Source: Pseudomonadaceae bacterium | Lineage (GTDB): Bacteria > Pseudomonadota > Gammaproteobacteria > Pseudomonadales > Pseudomonadaceae | Assembly: GCA_019745275.1 (NCBI GenBank) | Contig: JAIETJ010000012.1 | Coordinates: 30,393-94,392, forward strand | DNA length: 64,000 bases | Direction of reading: 5' to 3' | Shown: positions 17,074 to 27,415 of the stretch, piece by piece | How positions within the stretch are numbered: position 1 is the first letter of the stretch | Layout: the number at the start of each line of letters is the position of its first letter | Notes under the pieces: generated by a model | Databases searched by the model: none | Told to the model about the DNA's origin: nothing | Seen by the model: only the letters and a program-made list of their open reading frames with translations | Program-made: the position numbers and the translations under genes

Positions 17074-19905
17074 ATGCAAGAAAGCGTGATGCAGCGCATG
17101 TGGGACAGTTCCCACCTATCCGGTGGTAATGCGGCCTATGTGGAAGAGCTCTATGAGCTTTACCTGCACGATCCTAACGCTGTGCCAGATGAATGGCGCA
17201 CCTATTTCCAGAAGTTGCCGGCGGACGGCAGTTCTGTCACCGACGTTTCGCACTCAACAGTGCGCGATCACTTCGTTCTATTGGCCAAAAATCAGCGACG
17301 CGCCCAACCGGTATCGGCTGGCAGCGTAAGTTCGGAGCATGAAAAGAAGCAGGTAGAAGTCCTGCGACTGATTCAGGCTTACCGGATGCGTGGCCACCAA
17401 GCCGCAACGCTTGACCCGTTAGGTTTATGGCAACGCACAGCGCCGGATGATCTGTCCATTGATCACTATGGCCTGACGGCTGCCGACCTAGATACCACCT
17501 TCCATACGGGCGGACTGTGTATCGGTAAAGAAGAAGCGAGCTTGCGTGAAATCCACGATGCGTTACGGCAAACCTATTGCCGGACCATTGGTGCTGAATT
17601 TACCCATATTGTCGACTCTGAGCAGCGTAAGTGGTTTCAGCAGCGCCTTGAAAGTGTGCGTGGTCGGCCACAGATCCCCTCTGAGGCGCAAAGCCATTTG
17701 CTTGAGCGTTTAACTGCCGCTGAAGGTTTGGAAAAGTACTTGGGTACTAAGTATCCGGGCACCAAGCGTTTTGGGTTGGAAGGTGCGGAAAGTCTAATTC
17801 CGATGCTTGATGAAGTGATTCAGCGTTCCGGTTCGTACGGCGCCAAAGAAATCATCATCGGCATGGCGCACCGTGGTCGCCTGAACGTACTGGTGAACAC
17901 CTTCGGTAAGAATCCGCGGGACCTGTTTGACGAGTTTGAAGGCAAGAAGAAAGACGATCTTGGCTCTGGCGACGTTAAATACCACCAAGGTTTCTCATCT
18001 AATGTAATGACCACTGGTGGCGAAGTTCACTTGGCGATGGCTTTTAACCCATCGCACTTGGAAATCGTTTCGCCAGTAGTTGAAGGCTCGGTTCGCGCCC
18101 GCCAAGATCGCCGTTTAGATGCTACTGGTGACAAAGTTTTGCCGGTGTCACTGCACGGTGATGCGGCATTCGCCGGTCAAGGCGTGGTGATGGAAACCTT
18201 CCAGATGTCGCAGACTCGTGGTTTTAAAACGGGCGGCACCATCCACATCGTGATCAACAACCAAGTTGGCTTCACCATCAGCAATCCGGAAGACTCGCGC
18301 TCCACCGAGTACTGCACCGACGTTGCCAAGATGATTCAAGCGCCAATCTTGCACGTCAACGGCGATGACCCAGAAGCGGTCCTGTTCGTTACCCAGCTGG
18401 CTGTCGATTACCGCATGCAGTTTAAGCGTGACGTGGTCCTCGACCTGGTTTGCTACCGTCGTCGCGGCCACAATGAGGCCGATGAGCCAAGTGGTACGCA
18501 ACCGATTATGTATCAGCAAATCAGCAAGCAGCGCACCACGCGTGAACTGTATGCCGAAGCACTGATCGAGTTGGGTAGCCTCAATAATGAGGCCGTACAA
18601 ACCAAGGTAGATGATTACCGCAATGCGCTGGATAACGGTTTACATGTAGTTAAAAGCTTGGTTAAAGAGCCTAACAGCGAATTGTTCGTCGATTGGCGCC
18701 CATATCTAGGTCACGCATGGAATGCCCGCCACGACACCCGCTTCGAACTGAAAACCATGCAAGATCTGGCCAACAAAATGTTGGAAACTCCAGATGGCTT
18801 TATCGTCCAGCGACAAGTTTCGAAGATCCTCGAAGATCGACAAAAAATGACTGCCGGCGCCTTACCGATCAACTGGGGTTACGCTGAAACTTTGGCGTAT
18901 GCGACCTTGTTGTTTGAAGGCCATTCGATTCGCATAACCGGTCAGGATGTTGGTCGTGGCACCTTCTCGCACCGTCATGCGGCGCTACACAACCAGAAGG
19001 ATGGCTCGACCCATATTGCCTTGCAGCATTTGTTTAAAGATCAACCCCGTTTTGATCTGTATGACTCCTTGCTCTCTGAAGAAGCGGTACTGGCCTTTGA
19101 ATATGGCTATGCCACTACCACGCCAAGCGCGCTGGTCATCTGGGAAGCGCAGTTTGGCGATTTCGCCAACGGGGCCCAGGTGGTATTCGACCAATTCATC
19201 TCCAGTGGTGAGCACAAATGGGGCCGTCTCTGCGGTTTGACCATGCTGCTTCCGCATGGCTATGAAGGGCAGGGGCCGGAGCACTCCTCGGCGCGTTTAG
19301 AGCGTTACTTGCAATTGTGCGCCGAGCACAACATGCAGGTGTGTGTGCCAACCACCCCGGCGCAGGTTTACCACATGCTGCGCCGCCAGGTGATTCGCCC
19401 GCTGCGTAAGCCTTTGGTCGCATTGACGCCTAAGTCGCTGTTGCGGCATAAGTTAGCCATCTCGACGCTAGAGGAGTTAGCTGAAGGTTCGTTCCAGACC
19501 GTTTTGGGTGAAATAGACGCGCTCGATCCGAAGAAAGTTGAGCGGTTGGTGTTGTGCAGTGGCAAGGTTTATTACGATTTGCTTGAGAAGCGTCGTAGCG
19601 AAGGCCGCGAAGATATCGCCATCGTGCGTTTGGAGCAGTTGTATCCGTTCCCAGAAGATGACCTCACCGACATCTTGGCACCGTACAAAAACCTCAAGCA
19701 CATTGTTTGGTGTCAGGAAGAGCCAATGAACCAGGGTGCATGGTATTGCAGTCAGCATCACATGCGCCGCGTGGCTACAGCGCATAAGAAGGCGCTGTTC
19801 CTTGAGTACGCAGGTCGTGACGCTTCGGCGGCACCGGCTTGTGGTTACGCCTCGATGCACGCGGAACAGCAGGCGAAACTGCTGCAAGATGCTTTTACTG
19901 TTTAA
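17074..19905 (+). CDS. sucA: 2-oxoglutarate dehydrogenase E1 component SucA
   Basis: This thiamine diphosphate-dependent decarboxylase subunit of the 2-oxoglutarate dehydrogenase complex is 943 aa long. The N-terminal MWDSSHLSGGNAAYVEELYELYLHDPNAVPDEWR is the conserved E2-binding extension. GMAHRGRLNVLVNTFGK, HGDAAFAGQGVV and VCYRRRGHNEADEPS are the ThDP-domain motifs, and GQDVGRGTFSHRHA with LLPHGYEGQGPEHSSARLER belong to the C-terminal transketolase-like half. GAGGG about 11-15 bases upstream supports ATG 17074. sucB follows after 42 bases. Confidence 0.98.
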   Translation: MQESVMQRMWDSSHLSGGNAAYVEELYELYLHDPNAVPDEWRTYFQKLPADGSSVTDVSHSTVRDHFVLLAKNQRRAQPVSAGSVSSEHEKKQVEVLRLIQAYRMRGHQAATLDPLGLWQRTAPDDLSIDHYGLTAADLDTTFHTGGLCIGKEEASLREIHDALRQTYCRTIGAEFTHIVDSEQRKWFQQRLESVRGRPQIPSEAQSHLLERLTAAEGLEKYLGTKYPGTKRFGLEGAESLIPMLDEVIQRSGSYGAKEIIIGMAHRGRLNVLVNTFGKNPRDLFDEFEGKKKDDLGSGDVKYHQGFSSNVMTTGGEVHLAMAFNPSHLEIVSPVVEGSVRARQDRRLDATGDKVLPVSLHGDAAFAGQGVVMETFQMSQTRGFKTGGTIHIVINNQVGFTISNPEDSRSTEYCTDVAKMIQAPILHVNGDDPEAVLFVTQLAVDYRMQFKRDVVLDLVCYRRRGHNEADEPSGTQPIMYQQISKQRTTRELYAEALIELGSLNNEAVQTKVDDYRNALDNGLHVVKSLVKEPNSELFVDWRPYLGHAWNARHDTRFELKTMQDLANKMLETPDGFIVQRQVSKILEDRQKMTAGALPINWGYAETLAYATLLFEGHSIRITGQDVGRGTFSHRHAALHNQKDGSTHIALQHLFKDQPRFDLYDSLLSEEAVLAFEYGYATTTPSALVIWEAQFGDFANGAQVVFDQFISSGEHKWGRLCGLTMLLPHGYEGQGPEHSSARLERYLQLCAEHNMQVCVPTTPAQVYHMLRRQVIRPLRKPLVALTPKSLLRHKLAISTLEELAEGSFQTVLGEIDALDPKKVERLVLCSGKVYYDLLEKRRSEGREDIAIVRLEQLYPFPEDDLTDILAPYKNLKHIVWCQEEPMNQGAWYCSQHHMRRVATAHKKALFLEYAGRDASAAPACGYASMHAEQQAKLLQDAFTV

Positions 19906-19947
19906 CATCCTCGCCCAGAACGAACCGAATTTAAGGAATTACAGACA

Positions 19948-21150
19948 ATGGCTATCGAAATTAAAGCCCCGACTTTCCCTGAGTCGATTGCTGACGGCAC
20001 TGTCGCTACTTGGCACAAACAACCGGGTGATGCGGTTAAACGTGATGAGCTGTTGGTTGATATCGAAACCGATAAAGTGGTTTTGGAAGTGGTTTCGCCG
20101 GCCGATGGCGTGCTGGTTAGCGTACTGAAAAATGAAGGTGACACTGTTCTTTCGGCAGAACTTATTGCCATGGTTGAAGCAGGCGCGGTAGCTGCGGCTC
20201 CAAGTGCTGCCCCGGTGGCCGCACAAGCAGCAGCCCCTGCGACGGCTGAGTTGTTGGCAGCGCCAGCGGCACGCAAGCTGGCCGAAGAAAATGGCATCGA
20301 CATGAGCACCATTGCCACCACCGGTAAAGATGGTCGCGTTACTAAAGAAGACGTAGTAGCCGCCATCGCGGCGAAAAAAGCCGCCCCCGTTGCTGCTGTT
20401 AAGGCACCTGCGGCTGCCGTTGTCGCCGTGCCAACCGAGGCCGGTGATCGGGTTGAGAAGCGCGTACCGATGACCCGTGTGCGGGCTACCGTTGCCAAGC
20501 GGCTGGTTGAAGCGCAATCGAACATGGCGATGCTGACCACCTTCAACGAAGTCGACATGACCGAAGTCATGGCCCTGCGCTCCAAGTACAAAGACTTATT
20601 CGAGAAGTCTCATAACGGTGTACGCCTAGGCTTTATGTCTTTCTTCGTGAAGGCGGCCACCGAAGCGCTGAAACGCTTCCCAGCGGTCAACGCTTCGATC
20701 GACGGTACTGACATCGTTTATCACGGCTATGCCGACGTGGGTGTTGCCGTGTCCAGTGATCGTGGCTTGGTAGTTCCAGTTCTGCGTAACGCAGAACTCA
20801 TGAGCTTGGCTGAAATCGAAGGCGGTATCGCCACCTTCGGCCAGAAAGCCCGCGACGGCAAACTGTCGATGGACGACATGACTGGCGGCACTTTCACCAT
20901 CACCAACGGTGGTACTTTTGGTTCGATGATGTCGACGCCGATCGTCAACCCGCCGCAGGCAGCGATTTTGGGCATGCACAACATTCTGCAGCGGCCAATG
21001 GCAATCAATGGACAGGTGGTCATTCGGCCAATGATGTACTTGGCGCTGTCTTACGATCACCGTTTGATCGATGGCAAAGAAGCAGTGACCTTCCTGGTTA
21101 CTATCAAGAACCTGTTGGAAGATCCGGCGCGTTTGCTACTGGACATCTAA
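19948..21150 (+). CDS. sucB: Dihydrolipoamide succinyltransferase E2 component SucB
   Basis: This is the core of the 2-oxoglutarate dehydrogenase complex (400 aa). Its N-terminal lipoyl domain carries the lipoylated lysine in [12 protein letters not shown] near residue 43. An Ala/Pro-rich linker follows. Next is the E3/E1-binding domain, [36 protein letters not shown] (around 109-145), then a second [12 protein letters not shown] linker. The catalytic domain ends with the active-site [19 protein letters not shown] about 11-15 bases upstream supports ATG 19948. The linkers are shorter than in pyruvate dehydrogenase E2, which fits SucB. Confidence 0.97.
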   Translation: MAIEIKAPTFPESIADGTVATWHKQPGDAVKRDELLVDIETDKVVLEVVSPADGVLVSVLKNEGDTVLSAELIAMVEAGAVAAAPSAAPVAAQAAAPATAELLAAPAARKLAEENGIDMSTIATTGKDGRVTKEDVVAAIAAKKAAPVAAVKAPAAAVVAVPTEAGDRVEKRVPMTRVRATVAKRLVEAQSNMAMLTTFNEVDMTEVMALRSKYKDLFEKSHNGVRLGFMSFFVKAATEALKRFPAVNASIDGTDIVYHGYADVGVAVSSDRGLVVPVLRNAELMSLAEIEGGIATFGQKARDGKLSMDDMTGGTFTITNGGTFGSMMSTPIVNPPQAAILGMHNILQRPMAINGQVVIRPMMYLALSYDHRLIDGKEAVTFLVTIKNLLEDPARLLLDI

Positions 21151-22650
<1,500 letters not shown>

Positions 22651-22712
22651 TCGCAAAACCGTAACTCGCAACTCGTAATTCGTAAAAAATAAAAATAATC
22701 GCGGCTAGCGGA

Positions 22713-22746
22713 CCGTGCTGAGTCTGGTTGGTAAGACTCAGCACGG
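22713..22746 (+). other. Strong hairpin in the lpdG-sucC gap
   Basis: CCGTGCTGAGTC (22713-22724) pairs perfectly with GACTCAGCACGG (22735-22746) around a 10-base loop. There is no U tract. It could be a rho-independent-like attenuator, an RNase processing barrier or a stability element. It is preceded by AT-rich near-repeats of the form aactcgtaa. Confidence 0.55.
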
Positions 22747-22850
22747 AATGATTGTCGTACTGTTCTGATCACGCAAAGTAGTCCCAGGTGGCGCCGCGTC
22801 ACAAGCGCAGCGCCGTATGCGCAATACTTAAACGAAGACGGTAGATAAGC

Positions 22851-24017
22851 ATGAATCTCCACGAGTATCAGGGTAAACAGCTGTTCGCTGAGTATGGTCT
22901 GCCGGTGTCGATTGGTTTTGCTGTAGACACCCCAGAAGCAGCCGCCGAAGCGTGCGATAAAATTGGCGGCACCGAATGGGTGGTTAAAGCTCAGGTGCAT
23001 GCTGGTGGTCGCGGCAAGGCGGGCGGCGTAAAGCTGGTTCGCAACAAGGAAGATGCCAAGGCATTCGCGCAAGCCTGGCTGGGTAAGCGTCTAGTCACTT
23101 ATCAGACTGATGCCACAGGCCAGCCAGTAACCAAAATCTTGGTTGAATCCTGCACCGACATCGCCAAAGAACTCTATCTCGGCGCTGTAGTCGATCGCTC
23201 TAGCCGTCGTATTGTATTTATGGCCTCCACCGAAGGTGGCGTGGATATCGAGAAAATCGCCCACGACACGCCGGAAAAAATCCTCAAAGCCAGCATTGAT
23301 CCGCTGGTTGGTGCGCAGCCTTACCAAGGTCGCGAACTGGCATTCCAATTGGGTCTGGTTGGCGATCAAGTTAAGCAGTTCACCCATATTTTTGTGGGCT
23401 TGGCTAAGTTGTTCCAAGACTACGATCTAGCCCTGCTGGAAGTGAATCCGCTGGTGATCAAGGCCGATGGCAATCTGCATTGCCTGGATGCCAAGATTAA
23501 TATCGACAGCAACGCCATGTATCGCCAGCCGAAACTGCGCGCCATGCACGACCCTTCACAAGACGATCCGCGTGAAGCGCACGCCGCCAAGTTCGAACTG
23601 AACTACGTGGCTTTGGATGGCAACATTGGCTGCATGGTCAACGGTGCTGGCTTGGCCATGGGCACCATGGATATCGTCAATTTGCATGGCGGTAAACCGG
23701 CCAACTTCCTCGATGTGGGCGGCGGAGCCACCAAAGAGCGAGTAACCGAAGCGTTCAAGATTATTCTTTCCGACAGCAATGTGGCCGCGGTATTGGTGAA
23801 TATCTTCGGTGGCATTGTGCGTTGTGACATGATTGCCGAAGGCATCATTGGCGCAGTGAAAGAAGTTGGGGTGAAAATTCCGGTGGTCGTGCGTCTTGAA
23901 GGCAACAACGCCCAATTGGGCGCCAAGGTACTGGCTGACAGCGGTTTAAATATTATCGCGGCAACGAGTTTGACCGATGCGGCGCAACAAGTTGTTAAAG
24001 CTGCGGAGGGCAAATAA
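22851..24017 (+). CDS. sucC: Succinyl-CoA synthetase (ADP-forming) beta subunit SucC
   Basis: SucC supplies the ATP-grasp domain and most of the nucleotide-binding site for substrate-level phosphorylation of succinyl-CoA to succinate. The 388-aa protein begins [19 protein letters not shown], has [20 protein letters not shown] (ATP-grasp lysine and glycine loop), [11 protein letters not shown], and the C-terminal [19 protein letters not shown] plus [12 protein letters not shown]. It starts at ATG 22851, and its TAA overlaps the sucD ATG by one base (TAATG), so the subunits are translationally coupled. Confidence 0.98.
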   Translation: MNLHEYQGKQLFAEYGLPVSIGFAVDTPEAAAEACDKIGGTEWVVKAQVHAGGRGKAGGVKLVRNKEDAKAFAQAWLGKRLVTYQTDATGQPVTKILVESCTDIAKELYLGAVVDRSSRRIVFMASTEGGVDIEKIAHDTPEKILKASIDPLVGAQPYQGRELAFQLGLVGDQVKQFTHIFVGLAKLFQDYDLALLEVNPLVIKADGNLHCLDAKINIDSNAMYRQPKLRAMHDPSQDDPREAHAAKFELNYVALDGNIGCMVNGAGLAMGTMDIVNLHGGKPANFLDVGGGATKERVTEAFKIILSDSNVAAVLVNIFGGIVRCDMIAEGIIGAVKEVGVKIPVVVRLEGNNAQLGAKVLADSGLNIIAATSLTDAAQQVVKAAEGK

Positions 24018-24898
24018 TGAGCGTCCTGATCAATAAAGACACCAAGGTTATCTGTCAGGGTATTACCGGCTCGCAAGGTAGTTTCCACACCCAGCAAGCT
24101 ATCGAGTACGGCACCAAGATGGTCGGCGGCGTGACACCAGGCAAGGGCGGCACCACCCACCTTGATTTGCCAGTGTTCAACACCGTGAAAGACGCAGTAG
24201 CTGCAACTGGCGCCACGGCCAGCGTGATCTACGTCCCTGCACCGTTTTGTAAAGACTCGATCCTGGAAGCAGCGTTCGGAGGCATCAAGCTGATCGTCTG
24301 CATCACCGAAGGTATAGCCACCCTCGATATGCTGGAAGCCAAGGTCAAGTGCGACGAGTTAGGCGTAGTGCTGATCGGCCCTAACTGCCCAGGCGTGATC
24401 ACTCCAGGCGAATGCAAGATCGGCATCATGCCCGGTCACATTCACTTGCCGGGCAAGGTCGGGATCGTTTCGCGCTCCGGCACCCTGACCTATGAAGCCG
24501 TTAAGCAAACCACCGACGCAGGCTTTGGCCAGTCGACGTGCGTAGGCATTGGTGGTGACCCGATTCCGGGTTCGAACTTTATCGACATCCTCAAACTGTT
24601 CCAAGCCGACCCTAAGACCGAAGCGATCGTAATGATCGGTGAAATCGGCGGTTCAGCTGAGGAGGAGGCCGCCGCTTACATCAAAGCCCACGTTACCAAG
24701 CCGGTTGTATCTTATATTGCGGGTGTAACAGCACCTGCCGGTAAGCGCATGGGCCACGCCGGAGCGATCATTTCCGGCGGCAAGGGAACGGCAGACGAGA
24801 AGTTCGCTGCCTTGCAGGATGCCGGGGTTAAAACCGTGCGTTCGTTGGCCGATATTGGTTCTGCCTTGGCCGAACTAACCGGCTGGCCGGTTAAGTAA
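24017..24898 (+). CDS. sucD: Succinyl-CoA synthetase alpha subunit SucD
   Basis: This 293-aa CoA-binding subunit is phosphorylated on an active-site histidine. The opening [38 protein letters not shown] is the CoA-binding Rossmann domain. [40 protein letters not shown] is the conserved central block, and [18 protein letters not shown] near residue 240 contains the phospho-histidine. It is the last gene of the operon and is followed by a strong terminator 17 bases after its stop. Confidence 0.98.
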   Translation: MSVLINKDTKVICQGITGSQGSFHTQQAIEYGTKMVGGVTPGKGGTTHLDLPVFNTVKDAVAATGATASVIYVPAPFCKDSILEAAFGGIKLIVCITEGIATLDMLEAKVKCDELGVVLIGPNCPGVITPGECKIGIMPGHIHLPGKVGIVSRSGTLTYEAVKQTTDAGFGQSTCVGIGGDPIPGSNFIDILKLFQADPKTEAIVMIGEIGGSAEEEAAAYIKAHVTKPVVSYIAGVTAPAGKRMGHAGAIISGGKGTADEKFAALQDAGVKTVRSLADIGSALAELTGWPVK

Positions 24899-24914
24899 GA
24901 CTGTGCAGTGACAG

Positions 24915-24942
24915 AAAAAGGCCACCCTCGGGTGGCCTTTTT
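24915..24942 (+). terminator. Intrinsic terminator of the sdh-suc operon
   Basis: AAAAAGGCCACC pairs with GGTGGCCTTTTT around a CTCG loop, giving a 12-bp stem whose 3' arm ends in T5. It lies just after sucD. Confidence 0.93.
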
Positions 24943-25086
24943 GATTTACAGGTAAAAAATATCGTCGGCCTCGTTGCTAGAGGCTCGCGTAGCTTTTTTG
25001 CGCAGCAGTCTTCAGCCTGCTTTTATGCCTGAGAGGTGGTTCAGCGGTTATGATGCGCGCCTGTTTTTGATCCTGAGAATTAATCT

Positions 25087-25554
25087 GTGAGTGATAACTC
25101 TATTGCTGGCCGCGCCCAGCAGTTCTTATCCGCTTTGCGCCATTGTCAGGTGTTGGGTATTCAAGTCCATGAAGCGCTGCCGAGTGGTTTAACCCTGCGC
25201 TTACCCTACAGTGGGAAAATCATCGGCAATCCAGAGACCGGCGTTATTCATGGCGGAGCGCTCACCACGTTGATGGATACCACCTGTGGCATCGCAACGG
25301 TGTGTGTACTCCCGGAGTTTGAAATCTGCCCGACCATTGATCTGCGTATCGATTACATGCGCGCCGCCGCACCCAATAAAGACGTGTTTGGCTTCGCAGA
25401 GTGTTATCGCGTGACGCCAACGATTATCTTTGTGCGTGGTTATGCCTACCAAGATGACCCGCTGGAGCCTATCGCCCACGTGGTGGGTACGTTTATGCGC
25501 ATGGGTAAGGGTGCCCTGCCAAGTAAGCCGACACCTGCTGGGAGCCTCACATGA
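25087..25554 (+). CDS. PaaI-type hotdog-fold thioesterase (first of pair)
   Basis: This 155-aa protein shows the hotdog thioesterase signature GNPETGVIHGGALTTLMDTTCGIA near residues 47-70, with HGG as the substrate-loop motif. TIDLRIDYMRAAAPNKDVFGFAECYR is the conserved central strand and helix. It probably hydrolyses an acyl- or aryl-CoA in the cytoplasm. It starts at GTG 25087 with only a weak TGAGA upstream. Its stop overlaps the ATG of the next gene by 4 bases (ATGA), so the two thioesterases are coupled. The substrate is unknown. Confidence 0.85.
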   Translation: MSDNSIAGRAQQFLSALRHCQVLGIQVHEALPSGLTLRLPYSGKIIGNPETGVIHGGALTTLMDTTCGIATVCVLPEFEICPTIDLRIDYMRAAAPNKDVFGFAECYRVTPTIIFVRGYAYQDDPLEPIAHVVGTFMRMGKGALPSKPTPAGSLT

Positions 25555-26021
25555 GCGATTTAAACTTCAATCAGTTGGTGCGCCAATCACAAGAGCAAAA
25601 TGACTTTGCTGCACTGCTTCAGTTGATCCCCTATGCCCAGTTGATTGGCATCGAGTGCTTACGCCTGGGGGACGATTTGGTGTTTAAGTTACCCGTCAAT
25701 CCGGACAATATTGGTAATCCAATTCTGCCGGCTATTCATGGCGGGGTGATCGCCGGTTTTATGGAGCATGCGGCGATCCTGCATTTGTTGATGTTTATGG
25801 GGATTCCACATTTACCTAAAATCATCGACTTCTCGATAGATTACCTACGAGCGGGGCATTATCGTGACACCTACTGCCAGTGCCGAGTGTGGCGTCAAGG
25901 TCGACGGGTGGCGAATGTGGCTATTACCGCTTGGCAAACCACGCAAACCGAGCCTATTGCCACTGCGCGTGGTCACTTTAAAGTCGATGAGCCTTATGTT
26001 GCGCCGGCAGATGCCGGCTAA
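25551..26021 (+). CDS. PaaI-type hotdog-fold thioesterase (second of pair)
   Basis: This 156-aa hotdog protein has GNPILPAIHGGVIAGFMEHAAILHLLMFMG in the equivalent position to its upstream neighbour, and IIDFSIDYLRAGHYRDTYCQCRVWRQGRRVANVAITAWQ afterwards. The catalytic-loop residue differs: the DTTC of the first copy is replaced by EHAA here. Overall identity between the pair is low. A heterodimer or a division of substrates is plausible but not shown. Start ATG 25551 lies inside the preceding gene's end. The membrane protein gene follows 27 bases later. Confidence 0.83.
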   Translation: MSDLNFNQLVRQSQEQNDFAALLQLIPYAQLIGIECLRLGDDLVFKLPVNPDNIGNPILPAIHGGVIAGFMEHAAILHLLMFMGIPHLPKIIDFSIDYLRAGHYRDTYCQCRVWRQGRRVANVAITAWQTTQTEPIATARGHFKVDEPYVAPADAG

Positions 26022-26048
26022 CCTAGGCGCAATTACAAGGAATTTTCG

Positions 26049-27302
26049 ATGGAAGCGCTGCTGATCCTCAGTGGTTTACTGCTAATGCTGTTTGGCCTGG
26101 TCTGGCTAATCGTGCTGGCATTTGGCAGTAGTCTTTTTTGGGGATTGGCAAGTTTGTTGCCACCGTTAACGTTGCTGTATGTGGTTCGCCATTGGCGTAT
26201 CGCACGCAAGGCGATTCTGCTTGCCGGTTTGGGAGCTATCCCTGTGGTGGTGGGTGTGGTGTTGTTAGCCAGCAATGATCCACTCCGTTTTGAGCAAATT
26301 GTAAGTTTGCGCTGGTGGTCGTCTGAACCCGTTAAAGCGCAACCACTGGCGATTAATTTGCGTGGTGAGTTAAACGCGCAAGCATTTGCACCGCAGCATG
26401 GCGAACTCATTAATGGCATTTTAACCTTGCGCGAAGGTCAAGATTTTTATGCCAGCCGTGAAGTATCTATGCGGGTACCGCAAATGGCCGATGGCTCGGT
26501 ACAGTTAAGTATTCTGCCTACCGATGCTCAGCCACTGCCTGAGATTGAAATCAGTTGGCTGCTGGCTGAGCATGAACTGCCAGAAGCGCGTCGGCTTAAT
26601 CAGGGTTATACCCTGTACCTGAATCTAAAACCGTTGGCGCCGAACAAGTTGCAGGGAGACTTCCACCTAGTCCTCCCGGCGAAATTCAACACTGTGTTGA
26701 ATGGCAATATTGAGCTGTTTACCGATCAGTTGCGTTACGTTGACGGCCAAGTGGATCGACACTTTGACTCATTGGATACCATTACTTATGTACTGGAAGA
26801 TTATCTGCAGAGGCGCTTTGCGAGCCGCGCCGTGCGGATATTGAAACTGCCTGCGTTGAACTTGCCCGCCACCCGTTTAGAGCTCGAAGTGACGGCGTTA
26901 GTCGATGGCCAGCCGCAACAACTGACGCTGTTTATGAGTAAGGCTGAGCCGATAGGCTGGTCGGTGCAGGACGATCATTTTCCCCGCATGCCTATCGCTA
27001 TTGATGTTCAGAGTGCAGCGCCAATGCCGAGCAAAGCTGCCTTCAGCACTTTGGCGCCGGCACGCAGCACTGCCGATCGCCGGCTGCGCTTTTCGCTGGA
27101 ACGCTTGCAGCGGGTTCCCCAACAGTACGTTAACGCGCTGATGCGCATCACAACTGTGAATGGCAGCGCCGCGCAAGGTCGCTTTGTTGAGCTTAACGGC
27201 AGTGGTCGGGTGGTCCTGCGCCGTGAAATCAACGGGCCGGGGGAGGCGAGCTATATTTTGCGCCCGGATGAAATTAGCCAAATTGAGTTACTGGAGCCTT
27301 AG
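26049..27302 (+). CDS. Membrane-anchored conserved protein of unknown function
   Basis: This 417-aa protein has three hydrophobic segments at the N-terminus (roughly residues 3-25, 28-45 and 56-76), then a large, probably periplasmic, soluble region from about residue 80. No catalytic motif is recognised. The soluble part contains a DUF-like block FHLVLPAKFNTVLNGNIELFTDQLRYVDGQVDRHFDSLDTITYVLEDYLQRRF. AAGGA about 8-12 bases upstream supports ATG 26049. It lies between the thioesterase pair and htpG; a similar neighbour of htpG exists in P. aeruginosa (PA1595, from memory). I cannot assign a function. Confidence 0.75.
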   Translation: MEALLILSGLLLMLFGLVWLIVLAFGSSLFWGLASLLPPLTLLYVVRHWRIARKAILLAGLGAIPVVVGVVLLASNDPLRFEQIVSLRWWSSEPVKAQPLAINLRGELNAQAFAPQHGELINGILTLREGQDFYASREVSMRVPQMADGSVQLSILPTDAQPLPEIEISWLLAEHELPEARRLNQGYTLYLNLKPLAPNKLQGDFHLVLPAKFNTVLNGNIELFTDQLRYVDGQVDRHFDSLDTITYVLEDYLQRRFASRAVRILKLPALNLPATRLELEVTALVDGQPQQLTLFMSKAEPIGWSVQDDHFPRMPIAIDVQSAAPMPSKAAFSTLAPARSTADRRLRFSLERLQRVPQQYVNALMRITTVNGSAAQGRFVELNGSGRVVLRREINGPGEASYILRPDEISQIELLEP

Positions 27303-27334
27303 CTCTCAGAGGCTTACCTGTTTCACCACAAGCG

Positions 27335-27360
27335 CTTGAAATCTAAGGCCAAGCCCCCAT
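27335..27360 (+). promoter_or_regulatory. Sigma32 heat-shock promoter for htpG
   Basis: CTTGAAA (27335-27341), a 13-base spacer and CCCCAT (27355-27360) closely match the RpoH consensus. The predicted start near 27367 gives a leader of about 48 bases. That leader contains a perfect 14-bp palindrome, GCCGCAATTGCGGC (27374-27387). An outer inverted repeat GGCCAAGC/GCTTGGCC (27347-27354, 27386-27393) spans the -10 box. Confidence 0.85.
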
Positions 27361-27415
27361 CTTTAAAGCATCCGCCGCAATTGCGGCTTGGCCATTAAGA
27401 TGGAGTGCATCGCGT

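Noticed and set aside
19902-20591. 229-aa and 192-aa minus-strand ORFs opposite sucB
   Set aside because: The Ala/Thr/Ser-rich product is the antisense of the Ala-rich linkers of SucB.
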